A DNA stretch of 26,329 bases from Seminavis robusta (GCA_903772945.1 CAICTM010001589.1:1-26329); one strand, 5' to 3'; positions 16,788 through 26,329 are shown, numbered from the stretch's first letter. The notes: generated by a model not told the origin, from the sequence alone. Numbers and translations are program-made.

Positions 16788-19595
16788 ATGGCCGACGAAC
16801 CAGCCAGGCTCAAGCATGTCCTATGCAACCTATGCGGCGAAGACGCTTCCAACACAGGGTATAATGCATCTCACATGCGCATCGCACTGTCTGAACAAGG
16901 AATTGATGGATGGATGGATCTCCTACTCCTCACCAAAGATGAAGTTATGGATCTCCAAGCTTCCAACGACACCAACGGCGCTCCAAGACCCGTACCTCTC
17001 ACCAGGAAGAAGCTACTGCTCGCAGCGATACAGATGTATCACCATTGGTCGTTCAAGAAGAAAGCACCCATCCGCATCGTATCACTGACGGCCACCGCAC
17101 TTGATGCTTTCAGAGTTGGACTCTTCCAGCCACACTGCGAAATCGTCCCATGGCAGCAAATGAGACGTAGCGATGCCACGATGACCGACGGGGAGCGTGC
17201 AATCGCACTTTGGGACAAGAACAACAAGCCCGTCCGCTCGGAGTTCAGAGAGTTTCGCGACGAATCAGCCTTCATCAAATGGAGGAAGAACTTCCTCAAT
17301 ACGCTCAAATCTCAAGGTCTCTCCCACCTCATTGATTCTGACTTCACGGTCACCAACGTCGAACTAGACGAGAAACAACGAGAATGGATGTACAAGACCT
17401 TCGAAGACATCTTCCAAGAGGCACAGGTGCGATCTGTCGTCCTTGCCAACGAAACCGACAAGGACACTCGTGCGATCTGGAAGGCAATTGACGAATATTA
17501 CTCCAAGTCCATGGTCGCAACCCTGCGCTCAGATAAGATCTCGTCATATCTTACCTCCGCAGATATCGCAGAAGGTGTATGGAGAGGGTCCCAAGCCGGT
17601 TTCATCTCCAACTTCCTCGAACAATTTCGGCAGTACAATGAAATCAGCGACGAGCCATACACTGACCAGCAGGGAGCACGTTTCTTGGAACACTCAATCT
17701 CCAAGGCACCAAATCTCGCTCCCGTACGACGTCTCGCACTGCAAACCAAGAAAGCCGCAGGAGACACCTCCAAGTATACACTCGAGCAATACCGAGCAGC
17801 CCTTCTCGAGCAAGCACAACTGCACGACAGTGCAAATCATGCAACGTCCACACGCTCTCGAAGCAATGCTCGTCGCCGCACCTACCAGCACGAAATTCTC
17901 TTCGACGATGGTACCGCGGAAACATGTGACAACGCCTATGAGGCGTTTGTCCATGACATGGATACACCAGTTGAGGTCCTATTGCAAGCCCATCAGACAG
18001 ACACTCGTGGTCCGCGCAAGGTCATGATGAACGCAACCACATGGCGGTCGTTATCCAAGTCGGATCAAGAGGCATGGGATAATATCTCTGAGCAGGGCAA
18101 GAAGAGCATCCTTGACTACACGGCTGACTTAGCTGTTCGACGTAGTCAATACAACTCTGGGCAATCATGCCCATCCTGCTCAGTCAACTCCCATGACTTC
18201 CTCGACGTGGGCAACACCACGCCACGAGCAGGCAACCTGGAAGTGTCCTCGCACCAAACCAAGTCCAACAAGACGGACACCGACCTGTTGCAGCTCGCGT
18301 ACAACAAGACGCATTCAACGCCACTGTCCTTCGCTGGTGACATCGCATCCGTCCTATCACAGCTGCCCAATACGGCTACATGCGAGGTACGAGTTCACGA
18401 GGTTGATCGCTCATCCTACGAGTCCTACTCCCACGAAATGTTGTTCAGCGAGCCAGAGATTGATCCTGACTGGCAGCCCTTCGTATATCTCTCTGATGGA
18501 TCCGAGGACAACCAAACGCAAACCACTCGTGAGACTACGACGACGCCGGAGGACCTCCTCGACGTACCCAACAAAGCGGATCCTCCAATGCCCGCACTCG
18601 ACGATGGAGAAACAATCTTCTCACCCACCGCTCAGGATTTCTCACAGTTTGCTTACGGTACCTCCCAATACGAGGCTATCGATACGAGTATCCAACAGCA
18701 AATCCAAGAGGATCACACAGGGTACCACACCTTCGAACCGCAGGTTCTATGCGATGAACCCTTCGACCTCTGGACACGTCAACGCGTCTCCTTAACTCTG
18801 GAAGCACAGCTGGAACCTACGGCACCTCCTGTGATTGGCCCACTCATGACACCACCGTACCATCAGATTCAGCAACCTGACGATACACTCTTGCTTCATC
18901 AGCGTCAAGCTGCCGCCGAGCATGAACAGCAGCTCTTGGCCAATCTTACAGCGGAAGAAGCACCCGTCGAGGAGGCACCCATTGCAGAGACACCCGCTGG
19001 TGATCCAGAGTCCCTAGCACTGGATATTTCCCAACTCCAACTCGATCCTTCCTCTGATATTGGAGCTGATGTTGACACCGACCTCAGTTTCGCGACACCA
19101 AGCGAGGCTGACTTCCCGGAAGACCCCTCCATGCGCCACATCAAGGGCACCCATGGAATCCGCAAGGCTGTCAAACAACGCCGAGTGCTCAGACAGACCC
19201 CTGCTGCACTCGCACCTGCAGCAATGACGATGACCACTGCCGCATCCGCCCCCGCGATATCCACAACAACACCGGTCTCTGACGGCACTCCAGACTCTTC
19301 TGGATTCATTACTGTCACCTCTTCCAAACCTCGAGGACGAAAGGGCAGGACCAAGAAGAAGGAACCATCCACGACGCCCACAGGCACTCTTGGATCTATC
19401 TGCAACCTCATGTCACCATCTGGTTACAAACAGGATCTGCTCTCATCCAGCTCATCCGAATCCAGGAGCTCTGACAGTTCCTACCGCCCATCCGATGTAT
19501 CCCAACAGTCCCGCACTGGAGATGCATCCAACTCCTTCGCTGCTCTTCAAGACTCCGATGATCAGCAGGATTTTCATCAGGCCGGAACACGCTAA
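16788..19595 (+). CDS. Gag of the CoDi-like Copia element
   Basis: A 935-residue intact ORF, long for a Copia Gag. Residues about 1-75 contain a helical N-terminus in which ALSEQGIDGWMDLLLLTKDE and DLQAS resemble a SAM-like fold. Residues about 150-350 (KWRKNFLNTLKSQGLSHLID, AIWKAIDEYYSKS, FISNFLEQFRQYNE) have the helical pattern of Copia-type Gag capsid regions. The last half is acidic and Ser/Thr/Pro-rich, then ends with a basic KPRGRKGRTKKK patch (about 856-867) that may bind RNA in place of a CCHC knuckle; no CCHC is visible. ATG 16788 is the first Met in the open frame. The pol frame overlaps its end by 34 bases in the -1 register. Gag forms the particle that holds the element RNA. Confidence 0.82.
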   Translation: MADEPARLKHVLCNLCGEDASNTGYNASHMRIALSEQGIDGWMDLLLLTKDEVMDLQASNDTNGAPRPVPLTRKKLLLAAIQMYHHWSFKKKAPIRIVSLTATALDAFRVGLFQPHCEIVPWQQMRRSDATMTDGERAIALWDKNNKPVRSEFREFRDESAFIKWRKNFLNTLKSQGLSHLIDSDFTVTNVELDEKQREWMYKTFEDIFQEAQVRSVVLANETDKDTRAIWKAIDEYYSKSMVATLRSDKISSYLTSADIAEGVWRGSQAGFISNFLEQFRQYNEISDEPYTDQQGARFLEHSISKAPNLAPVRRLALQTKKAAGDTSKYTLEQYRAALLEQAQLHDSANHATSTRSRSNARRRTYQHEILFDDGTAETCDNAYEAFVHDMDTPVEVLLQAHQTDTRGPRKVMMNATTWRSLSKSDQEAWDNISEQGKKSILDYTADLAVRRSQYNSGQSCPSCSVNSHDFLDVGNTTPRAGNLEVSSHQTKSNKTDTDLLQLAYNKTHSTPLSFAGDIASVLSQLPNTATCEVRVHEVDRSSYESYSHEMLFSEPEIDPDWQPFVYLSDGSEDNQTQTTRETTTTPEDLLDVPNKADPPMPALDDGETIFSPTAQDFSQFAYGTSQYEAIDTSIQQQIQEDHTGYHTFEPQVLCDEPFDLWTRQRVSLTLEAQLEPTAPPVIGPLMTPPYHQIQQPDDTLLLHQRQAAAEHEQQLLANLTAEEAPVEEAPIAETPAGDPESLALDISQLQLDPSSDIGADVDTDLSFATPSEADFPEDPSMRHIKGTHGIRKAVKQRRVLRQTPAALAPAAMTMTTAASAPAISTTTPVSDGTPDSSGFITVTSSKPRGRKGRTKKKEPSTTPTGTLGSICNLMSPSGYKQDLLSSSSSESRSSDSSYRPSDVSQQSRTGDASNSFAALQDSDDQQDFHQAGTR

Positions 19596-20932
19596 GCCAA
19601 CGTGGTCCACAGGCCTCTTCACAATCGGCTATTGCCATACCTTCCGGGGTACACTGTCACGCCCCTCCTTCGGTACCTCCCGATGCAGATGACAACACTC
19701 GCTCTCTATACCGATACGCAGTTCAGACTACTGTGGTTCGGCATAAGAACGATCGTGGTTCCCTTGTTGATAGGGGAGCCAACGGCGGGATCCTTGGTAA
19801 GGATGCTCGCGTCACGGTTACACACCAACGGCAGGTTGATGTCACTGGCATTGACAACCATGAAATGAATGGTCTGAAGATCATTGACGGCGTTGGCAAA
19901 GTCACCTCACACCGAGGTCCCATCATAGTTGCGCTCCGCCAGTATGACTACCATGGTATCAACCGTACCATCCATGCATCTGGTCAGATCGAGCACTACA
20001 AGAACCGTGTAGATGATCGATCCCTCCTATGTGGTGGCAGGCAATGCATCCACACCAACAATGGCTTCATCATTCCTCTGGATATTGTCAATGGGCTTCC
20101 GTACATGCGAATGTGCCCTCCTTCTGACAAAGAACTTGAGACACTCACCCATGTCACTCTGACATCTGGCGAGTTATGGGATCCCAAGGTTCTCGACTTC
20201 AGACACAGTGATCACGACGACTGGTACAACTGTATCGAACTCGAAGATGATGCACTGCCCAACTATGCTTTCGATTCACAAGGGCATTACAAACACCGTG
20301 AATCGCATCACGCACCCACCGTTGAAGCAATCACCCCGCTAGACGAGAATCCACTGAACATCAACCATGCTACCTTTCTCGAAGCCTACAAGATTGTCTC
20401 CAACCTCAACCAACCGTGCATCCTTGCAGAATCAGTATATTCTGCCTTTGATACTGATACCATCCCATCTAAAGACCACATCATCATTCCCGCCACCGAG
20501 TCCACTCCTAAACCACCAGACTACCAAAAGTACAGCCCATTCTTTCTCCACGTTCCCGTTGAGAAGATTCGCCGTACATTTGAACGGACTACCCAACACG
20601 CATCCAATATCCAAGCTGGACATCACATCAAGCAAACCATTAAGTCACCTTTCCCGGCCCATAATGTATGGCGACGCAACGAACCCGTTGCTACGGATAC
20701 TATCTTTGCGGACACACCCGCCATTTGCACCGGAGGTCAAATGATGGCACAGATCTTCATTGGGCGTAAATCGCTTGTCATCGATGTGTTCGGTATGTCT
20801 TCCACTGCGGACTTTGTCAACACCCTTGAGGATGTCATACGAACAAGGGGAGCAATGGACAAGCTCATCTCGGATGGACACTCAGCACAAACTTCCGCGC
20901 GAGTAAAAGATACTTCGTGCACTATGCATTGA
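19562..20932 (+). pseudogene. Copia Pol part 1: protease and integrase N-terminal/core
   Basis: The frame opens after TGA at 19559-19561 and overlaps the end of gag, so Gag-Pol is probably made by -1 frameshifting; the first in-frame ATG would lie after the protease start. Protease: SLVDRGANGGILG (from about 19758), where the usual D-(S/T)-G triad reads D-R-G, as in CoDi proteins. The pre-integrase region is KYSPFFLHVPVEKIRRTF, and the integrase core starts NEPVATDTIFADTPAI (first Asp), with a second Asp in LISDGHSAQTS. The frame is lost near 20905-20915, and the open frame ends at 20932. The following sequence resumes the core in another register. Confidence 0.82.
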
Positions 20933-21131
20933 CGATTGGCAATCTGAACCCCACTACCAGCATCAAAACTTCGCGGAACACAGATGGAAGCATCTCAAAC
21001 GCAACCACAACTGGTTCATGAACTGGCGAAACGTTGATCCCGAAGCCTGGCTACTGTGCATGCAATGGATAGGTGATGTTATGAATCATAGCTACAGCAG
21101 AGAAATCAGCTGGATGGAGACCACCACTTGA
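20913..21131 (+). pseudogene. Copia Pol part 2: end of integrase core, out of register
   Basis: Reads L-R-A-L-C-I-D-D-W-Q-S-E-P-H and NFAEHRW, the latter holding the likely catalytic Glu of the D-D-E integrase. It then runs to a stop at 21129-21131. Comparison with the expected motif suggests two bases were lost at about 20910. The frame is lost again at the TGGATGGA in 21111-21118. Dropping one TGGA copy from the count would put the SWRPPLEVLTGQ segment in register, so a 4-base tandem duplication is the likely cause. Confidence 0.75.
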
Positions 21132-24051
21132 AGTTCTCACTGGACAAACCGTGGACATCAGCATTCTACTCGTATTCCTATTCTGGGATGTTGTTTATGT
21201 TCCGCGATACAAGGACCAAGGGTACAATGCCCAACCTGGACACAACAAGTCTTCAGAGATTCGTGGACGTTTCGTTGGGTTTGCCTGGAACGTTGGACAT
21301 CAACTCACCTTCAAGATCCTCACCGATGATACCAAACAGATCATATGTCGGTCCAGAGTCAGACTTGCAAAGGAAGGGATCAACAACCTCAAGCTAGACG
21401 TCGAAGCAGGAGCAATCCCAGAACGCATATACGTCAGGTCTAAAAGAGACGAAGAAGGCGATGATGCTAGACTGCCCACTATCGACATGAACCAGAGCCC
21501 TTTTGACCTTCCAGACGATGACGAAGAAGGGGAGATAGGGGAGACCACTCCAGAAGAGCCTACTCCAATGGACGAACCACCTCTCAGGGAAATGCCCCAA
21601 GTAGAAACAGTCAACGACGATGACGACAACATTGCGAGCCATCAGAAGGACAAGCCCGAGAAAGGATCATCTAGCGCGGAGGAACCATTCATCTTCAACA
21701 AACGACATATGAAGACTGACAATCCCACCGAATCAGGACTACCTCCTGAACAGATGATCGAAAGAACATTTCTCATGCCGCCCGCAGAAGATGGAACCCG
21801 AGTAAGAGCCAAGATCCTTGAAAGAGTCAAATACCACAAGGAGAAGGTTCAACAACATCCCGACATGATCAAGTTCAAATGCAGAGTCAACGACGAGTAC
21901 GAGGAGATCGTAGCCTACAACGATATCGTGGACTACATTGAACAAGACCAAACTTGGGATGGCACATGGAAGTTCCGCAAGATCTTGGATCATCAAGGTC
22001 CCATCAGGTCATCTGACAAAGAACGATACAAAGGTTCGCGGTACAACGTCCAAGTTGAATGGGAAACTGGGGAGATAACTTGGGAGCCTCTCACCACCAA
22101 AGACAAGATGGGAGTACATGAGTCTGATCCAGTCACGGTCGCCATCTACGCTGAAGAACACGGTCTACTAGACACAGTTGGATGGAAATTACCGGGACTC
22201 AAGAAGATCGCAAAGACTCAAAAGCGACTCGTACGAGCGGCTAACCAAGCAAAGCTTCACTCCTTCAGGACCAAGCCCATGTTCATGTACGGATTCCAAG
22301 TTCCGCGCAACCATGACCAAGCCATGGAACTAGATGCGCGCAATGGAGACACCAAGTGGAGAGATGGCGAGATGACCGAACTCAAACAGATTGATGAGTA
22401 CGAGACCTTCATCAACAAAGGAAAGGGACATAACCCTGGACCAGACTGGAAAATGGTCCGAGTGCACATGGTGTACGCAGTCAAGCACGATGGACGACAC
22501 AAAGCACGGCTTGTCGCTGGAGGACATCTCACTGATACACCAGTAGACTCTGTCTATTCCAGTGTGGTTTTGTTACGTGGGATTCGTATCCTCACATTCC
22601 TCGCAGAACTCAATGATTGCGAAGTATGGGCAACAGACATTGGAAACGCCTACTTGGAATCGTTTACGACAGAGAAGGTGTACGTTGTTGCGGGACCCGA
22701 GTTTGGAGATCGAGAAGGATGCACCCTCATCATCAGCCGTGCCTTATACGGACTCAAGTCTTCTGGATTACGATGGCATGAACGATTCGCAGATGTTCTC
22801 CGTTCAATGGGATTTTTCCCTTCGAAAGCCGAATCGGACATCTGGATGCGAGACAAAAGGAGCTACTACGAGTACATCGCTGTATACGTAGACGACCTCC
22901 TTATTGTCAGCAAAGACGCATCCAAGATCATCGCGACATTGGAAGGGGAGCACAAGTTCAAACTAAAGGGAACCGGTGCCATTAGCTTCCATCTATGATG
23001 TGATTTCTTCCGCGATAAGAACGGAGTACTGAGTTACGCACCTCGCAAATACATTGAGAAGGTACTCAGCAACTACCAACGGATTTTCGGACACATGCCC
23101 AAACAGGCCTCATCTCCACTCATCAAAGGAGATCATCCAGAGACTGACACAACAGAGCTACTCGATATGGACACACAGAAGATATACCAATCTCTCATCG
23201 GTAGTCTACAATGGGCGATCCAAATCGGAAGGTTCGATATTGCCACGGCCACCATGACGATGTCCAGATTTCGGGCAGCACCAAGAATGGGTCACTTAGA
23301 ACGAGTAAAGAGAATCTGCGGGTACCTTTCCAAGATGCGACACGGCATCATCCGCATCCGAAAGGAGGAACCAGATTACTCAGCGATTCCTAAGAAAGAG
23401 TACGAATGGGAGTACTCATGCTACCATGGTGCCAAAGAAGTTCAACCGCACAACGCCCCGGTACCTCGAGGCAAACGGGTCATTCTCACCACATATGTGG
23501 ATGCGAACCTCTATCACGATCTCATCAGTGGACGGTCAGTTACCGGAGTTCTACACCTAGCGAACAAGACTCCCATCGACTGGTTCAGCAAGCTACAGTC
23601 AACAGTCGAGACCGCAACGTTCGGATCCGAATATGTTGCAGCCCGTACCGCCACTGAGCAGATCATTGACCTACGAAGCACATTCAGGTACCTAGGAGTA
23701 CTGGTCGACACACCGACCATGATGTTCGGAGACAACGAGACGGTAGTCAACACCGCCTCAATGCCACACTCAAAGATTCTCAAAAGACACAATGCGCTTT
23801 CCTACCACCGTACTAGGGAAGCTGTTGCTGCAAGTATCTTGAGATTTCATCATATCCCTGGATCTACTAACCCTGCAGATATCCTCAGCAAGCACTGGGA
23901 CTATACATCGGTATGGCCTATGCTGAATGCACTACTGTTTTGGTCAGGAGATACCAAGGATTGCGGTAAGAAACACTCAGAGTCGACAGTCGCCACTGAG
24001 GGGAGTGAAAGCGTTACAGTTCCTCCCACGACTCAGAGTATCCGTGAGTAG
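21115..24051 (+). pseudogene. Copia Pol part 3: integrase C-terminus, reverse transcriptase, RNase H; nonsense codon at 22996
   Basis: One frame runs from WRPPLEVLTGQ to TAG at 24049-24051 inside the 3' LTR, broken only by TGA at 22996-22998. In order: RGRFVGFAWNVGH (integrase tail), an acidic linker, a chromodomain-like YNVQVEWETGEITWEPL (about 22045-22095), RT with RLVAGGHL, VWATDIGNAYLES (motif A), RALYGLKSSGLRW (motif B) and YEYIAVYVDDLLIV (YVDD), then ISFHL, the stop, and CDFFRDK. Family versions read ISFHLG-CDF here, so GGA to TGA is the probable change. RNase H follows: TYVDANLYHD, TFGSEYVAART, MFGDNETVV, NPADILSKHW. It is the polymerase part of the element, non-functional as read unless the stop is suppressed. 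Confidence 0.85.
23998..24005 (+). other. Copia polypurine tract
   Basis: GAGGGGAG lies directly before the TG that starts the 3' LTR at 24006. This is the expected place of the primer for plus-strand DNA synthesis. It is inside the end of the pol frame, which runs on into the LTR. Confidence 0.75.
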
Positions 24052-24126
24052 ATTGAGTCATGCTTTATGAGTCAACACGATGGAACAGAGAACGCTGGCA
24101 AGTACACGTTCTCAACGAAACCAAAG
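24006..24126 (+). repeat. 3' LTR of the Copia element (as far as it matches)
   Basis: 121 bp identical to 16326-16446 except for one base (24103). It ends ACCAAAG and is followed at once by the TGCACTACGC terminus of another LTR, so it may be truncated. The pol stop codon TAG lies within it at 24049-24051. Confidence 0.8.
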
Positions 24127-24553
24127 TGCACTACGCTAAAAGCTAGTGTAAAGATCTTTCGAGTGTTTTGTGTTTGAGAGAATGAAAGTTATGAGAGAGA
24201 TTAGAAAGCTATGAAAACTAATCAACGAGAGAGATCACCATCAAAGGATCGTAGATCTGGTCTCCCGCGGGAGACTATAAAGTGTGATAGAGTAGGTTGC
24301 GGTAGTAATCGTACGTATCTCCACGATCCTAAAACGGAACGCGTGGAAGATTCGTCTAGCATGGATCTAGTAGCGTGGAAGTACTCCACGCTGGCTAAAT
24401 ATCTAGAGCGATGTTTCATCATCAACCTAGTATGACTAGAGCGGTCATTGAGAACCCTGTCTCAATAACTATTCATGAGAGACTCAGTCATGAGTCGAAC
24501 TCAAACCCTATCTAGGATCGAGTCGCGAATAAGGCTAAGAGCCGTGTATTGCA
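24127..24553 (-). repeat. LTR of the minus-oriented Gypsy-type element
   Basis: 427 bp, TG...CA bounded on the minus strand. It is an inverted copy of 25491-25890, with perfect matching over the outer ~43 bp and short indels inside, the right copy being about 27 bp shorter. The short open frames in it have no protein features. Confidence 0.78.
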
Positions 24554-24698
24554 TTCGCCCCCTGACAAGGGTCACAGAAGGCACGACATCAGTCGGACAA
24601 GGAGAACATATGAATTAAAGTGCGGGGCACTCTCCGGAGATTGGATGTAGACATGTGCGTCGCACGATGGCAATCCTACAAGGGGATCAGGCCTTGTA

Positions 24699-24881
24699 CT
24701 ATGGGTGTAAATACCTAATGTTCCAAGTCTGGTAGACTGTGCCGCCATTGGCGGTAGCATGTCGGAGCCGTACAGTGCCATTGTTATTGACTCGGTCTAT
24801 ATTGTAAGGACCTTTGTACTTTGGCCTGACCCGACTTGCCCGTGCGAAACTGGTTGAAACCTCCACCAGTAATCGTGACAT
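24699..24881 (-). pseudogene. Retroviral-type integrase C-terminal fragment
   Basis: 60 codons with RVRPKYKGPYNIDRVNNNG, then TVRLRHATANGGTVY and TWNIRYLHP before the stop. This is the beta-barrel tail found at the C-terminus of Ty3/Gypsy and related integrases (P-K-(Y/F)-x-G-P-(Y/F)...N-x-x-x-L-(H/K)-P). It ends about 135 bp before the polypurine tract of the same strand, where an integrase should end. The upstream integrase is not readable because of decay. Confidence 0.7.
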
Positions 24882-25490
24882 GTAATTGAATGAAGGAACA
24901 CGCGTCGTTTTTCCTAATCAATTGTTTTTGGATGAAGTCCTGTGCGACGTTCTTGAATTTTCCAGTATCGAAACTGACGTTGTGAATGCGTCACGATGAA
25001 CCAACGTGGTAAAACTGCGACGAAGTCCATATTCATCCCGCGAGTCTTCTCGACTTCTGCGCGAACTCACGTCCTATCCATGATAACCAGAGCCATGATA
25101 TGGGTCCACTTCGTCTAGACGATGGCTACTTCGTCTGCTGCTTGGAGCAGATCTCTCAATCCGAACCATCCGGTTACGGGATCAATCATGTCAAGCAATG
25201 AAATGCAGGATTCTTCTTGGATCCCCGACGTTGTATAGTCTGATCATATCTCGATAGATCTTCACATAGTCCAATAATCACCAAAGTTCTTCCTGATTCA
25301 GGAGGAGCGATATTCTGGATGCATCTATTTCTGGTATACGGGCGAGTTTGTCTCTCAAGGTAATCCAGAGCCTAGCATACCAAGTTCCTCTCTTCGAAGG
25401 AACTCTTAAGTCGCTCTCGGAATAACCTTTTACCTTGTTTGACTCTGGCATACTCCTTTTAAGAAGTCAGGTCGTTCGTATTTCGCGTAA
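24882..25490 (-). other. Decayed pol interior of the Gypsy-type element
   Basis: No open frame of useful length on either strand. A short minus-strand stretch near 25025-25060 reads DSRDEYG and may be integrase linker, but this is weak. The left boundary continues the integrase tail, and the right boundary is the start of the next LTR. Confidence 0.4.
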
Positions 25491-25890
25491 TGCAATACCA
25501 CGCTCTTAGCCTTATTCGCACTCGACTAGATAGGGTTTGAGTTCGACTCATGACTGAGTCTCTCGTGAATAGTCATTGAGACAGGGTTCTCAATGACCGC
25601 GCTAGTCATACTAGGTGAGTGAAACATCGCTAGATATTTAGCGCTGGAGAATTCCACCACTAGAAATGTAGACGAATCTTCACGCTTTCCGTTTTTGGAT
25701 CGTGGAGAGTAGGATTACACCCAACCAACTCTATCACACTTTACAGTCTCCCGCGGGAGTTCAGATCTACGATCCTTGATGTTATCTCTCTCGTTGATTA
25801 GTTTTCATAGCTTTCTAATCCTCTCTATCTTTCATTCTCTCAAACTCAAAACACTCGAAAGATCTTTACACTAGCTTTTAGCGTAGTGCA
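25491..25890 (+). repeat. 5' LTR of a second, plus-oriented copy of the same family
   Basis: 400 bp beginning TGCAATACCACGC and ending GCGTAGTGCA. It is an inverted, diverged copy of 24127-24553. It is followed by TTTGTTAACAAAC and a leader, as expected for the left end of an element that runs out of the window. Confidence 0.72.
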
Positions 25891-25945
25891 TTTGTTAACA
25901 AACTACAATAGCCTTCAGCTACCCTCAACTATTCCTTCCACATGA

Positions 25946-26329
25946 AGATGGCTCAAGGCAAAGCATGCGTTCCAAACTCGAGAAAACATTGCAGAAAACC
26001 CATCTCTCCTCTCGTCGAATGAGCAGAGAAAACGAGAAATGCGAGCTACTCTTGCCACCACTTGCAGACTCCGCAACCATGTTGCCAAGCGCAGATCAGA
26101 AGATTCTGACAATACGGACAACTCCTCTATCAATTTTCATCACTTGGATGGAGAAAACACTATCTGAGGATTAGGCCAGAATAATGATTCAACGGAACCA
26201 TTTTCCGATTTCTCATACCTAAATGATGAAGATATCTCACTAACTATAAAACAAGAATTGTTTCAACTGACTGAACACTACTGGCAATTAGATGAATTAG
26301 CTCAACCTAGAACTCTGATGAATCTATTT
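25946..26329 (+). pseudogene. Probable gag N-terminus, interrupted, partial
   Basis: One frame reads RWLKAKHAFQTRENIAENP, MRATLATTCRLRNHVAKRR and an acidic stretch up to TGA at 26165-26167. It then continues as SDFSYLNDEDISLTIKQELF and LTEHYWQLDELAQPRTLMNL to the window edge. The sequence is hydrophilic and helical, like a gag leader, but matches no domain I can name. An ATG at 25948 is in another register, suggesting an early frameshift. Position directly after an LTR is the main argument for gag. Confidence 0.4.

Larger units (their letters stand above)
16326..24126 (+). mobile_element. CoDi-like Ty1/Copia LTR retrotransposon, Pol decayed
   Basis: A 7.8-kb element with direct terminal repeats of at least 121 bp, an intact Gag, and Pol domains in the Copia order protease-integrase-RT-RNase H. 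The wording of the integrase (NEPVATDTIFADTPAI, DDWQSEPHYQHQN), the RGRFVGFAWNVGH segment and the YVDD RT match what is known of diatom CoDi families. Pol carries two frameshifts (about 20905 and 21111) and one nonsense codon (22996). Only one base differs between the LTR copies, so insertion is probably recent. A target duplication cannot be checked, because the right side abuts another LTR at 24127. Confidence 0.9.
24127..25490 (-). mobile_element. 3' end of a Ty3/Gypsy-type LTR retrotransposon, truncated
   Basis: On the minus strand the order is integrase C-terminal fragment (24881-24699), polypurine tract AGGGGGCGAA (24563-24554), then the LTR (24553-24127) beginning TGCAATAC and ending AGTGCA. 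This is the normal 3' end of an LTR element. The upstream part (24882-25490) is decayed, with no long open frame, and is cut by the plus-strand LTR that starts at 25491. Gag, protease, RT and most of integrase are missing from this copy. Confidence 0.7.
25491..26329 (+). mobile_element. Left end of a plus-oriented Gypsy-type element, cut by window end
   Basis: Consists of the 400-bp LTR, a short leader with the palindrome TTTGTTAACAAA at 25891-25902, and a decayed open frame that fits a gag start. The remainder lies beyond the window. Assignment to the same family as the minus-oriented copy rests on LTR similarity alone. Confidence 0.6.

Noticed and set aside
24127..25890. A DNA transposon or MITE with long terminal inverted repeats
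   Set aside because: The repeats have TG...CA ends, the left one is preceded on its strand by a polypurine tract and an integrase tail, and no flanking target duplication is visible. Two oppositely oriented LTRs explain this better, though a foldback element is not excluded.

Overview
The window looks like nuclear DNA of a photosynthetic stramenopile, most likely a diatom. Three things point there. The Copia element at the right is of the diatom CoDi type: its integrase, its chromodomain-like tail and its reverse transcriptase phrasing all fit. The large host gene carries a bipartite leader of the kind diatoms use for plastid import, a hydrophobic signal segment followed by an A-K-A-F motif. 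That gene also has short spliceosomal GT-AG introns. No CRISPR array, rRNA or tRNA gene was recognised.

Left third (1-8387), host genes. A BTB/BACK protein lies on the minus strand (791-1738). It is divergent from a three-exon gene on the plus strand (2120-6562) that encodes SbcD/Mre11-like nuclease and SbcC/Rad50-like ATPase in one 1414-residue chain. Converging on that gene from the right is a minus-strand gene (6826-7929) that joins a VHL-like beta domain to a PUB domain.

Middle (8388-16190), a degenerate ~150-bp tandem repeat array cut in two by a complete tyrosine-recombinase (YR) retrotransposon at 9029-15863. The element has the split direct repeat order A1-ORFs-B1-A2-B2 that defines the Ngaro/PAT branch of the DIRS order. 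It encodes a Gag-like protein with a zinc-finger-like motif, reverse transcriptase-RNase H, and a YR. The array resumes on the right at the base where it stops on the left, with no target duplication. The coding region carries several frameshifts and two in-frame stops.

Right third (16326-26329), nested LTR retrotransposons. A CoDi-like Copia element (16326-24126) has near-identical terminal repeats and an intact 935-residue Gag, but its Pol has two frameshifts and one nonsense codon. Directly against its 3' LTR lies the 3' end of a Ty3/Gypsy-type element in minus orientation (24127-25490). Next to that is the 5' LTR and decayed leader/gag start of a second copy of the same LTR family in plus orientation (25491 to the window end). 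The two oppositely facing ~400-bp LTRs give a large inverted repeat.

The host genes work in unrelated pathways: putative organellar DNA repair, a ubiquitin-ligase adaptor, and p97/ubiquitin-linked binding. The accessory half is a retrotransposon nest built on a minisatellite.
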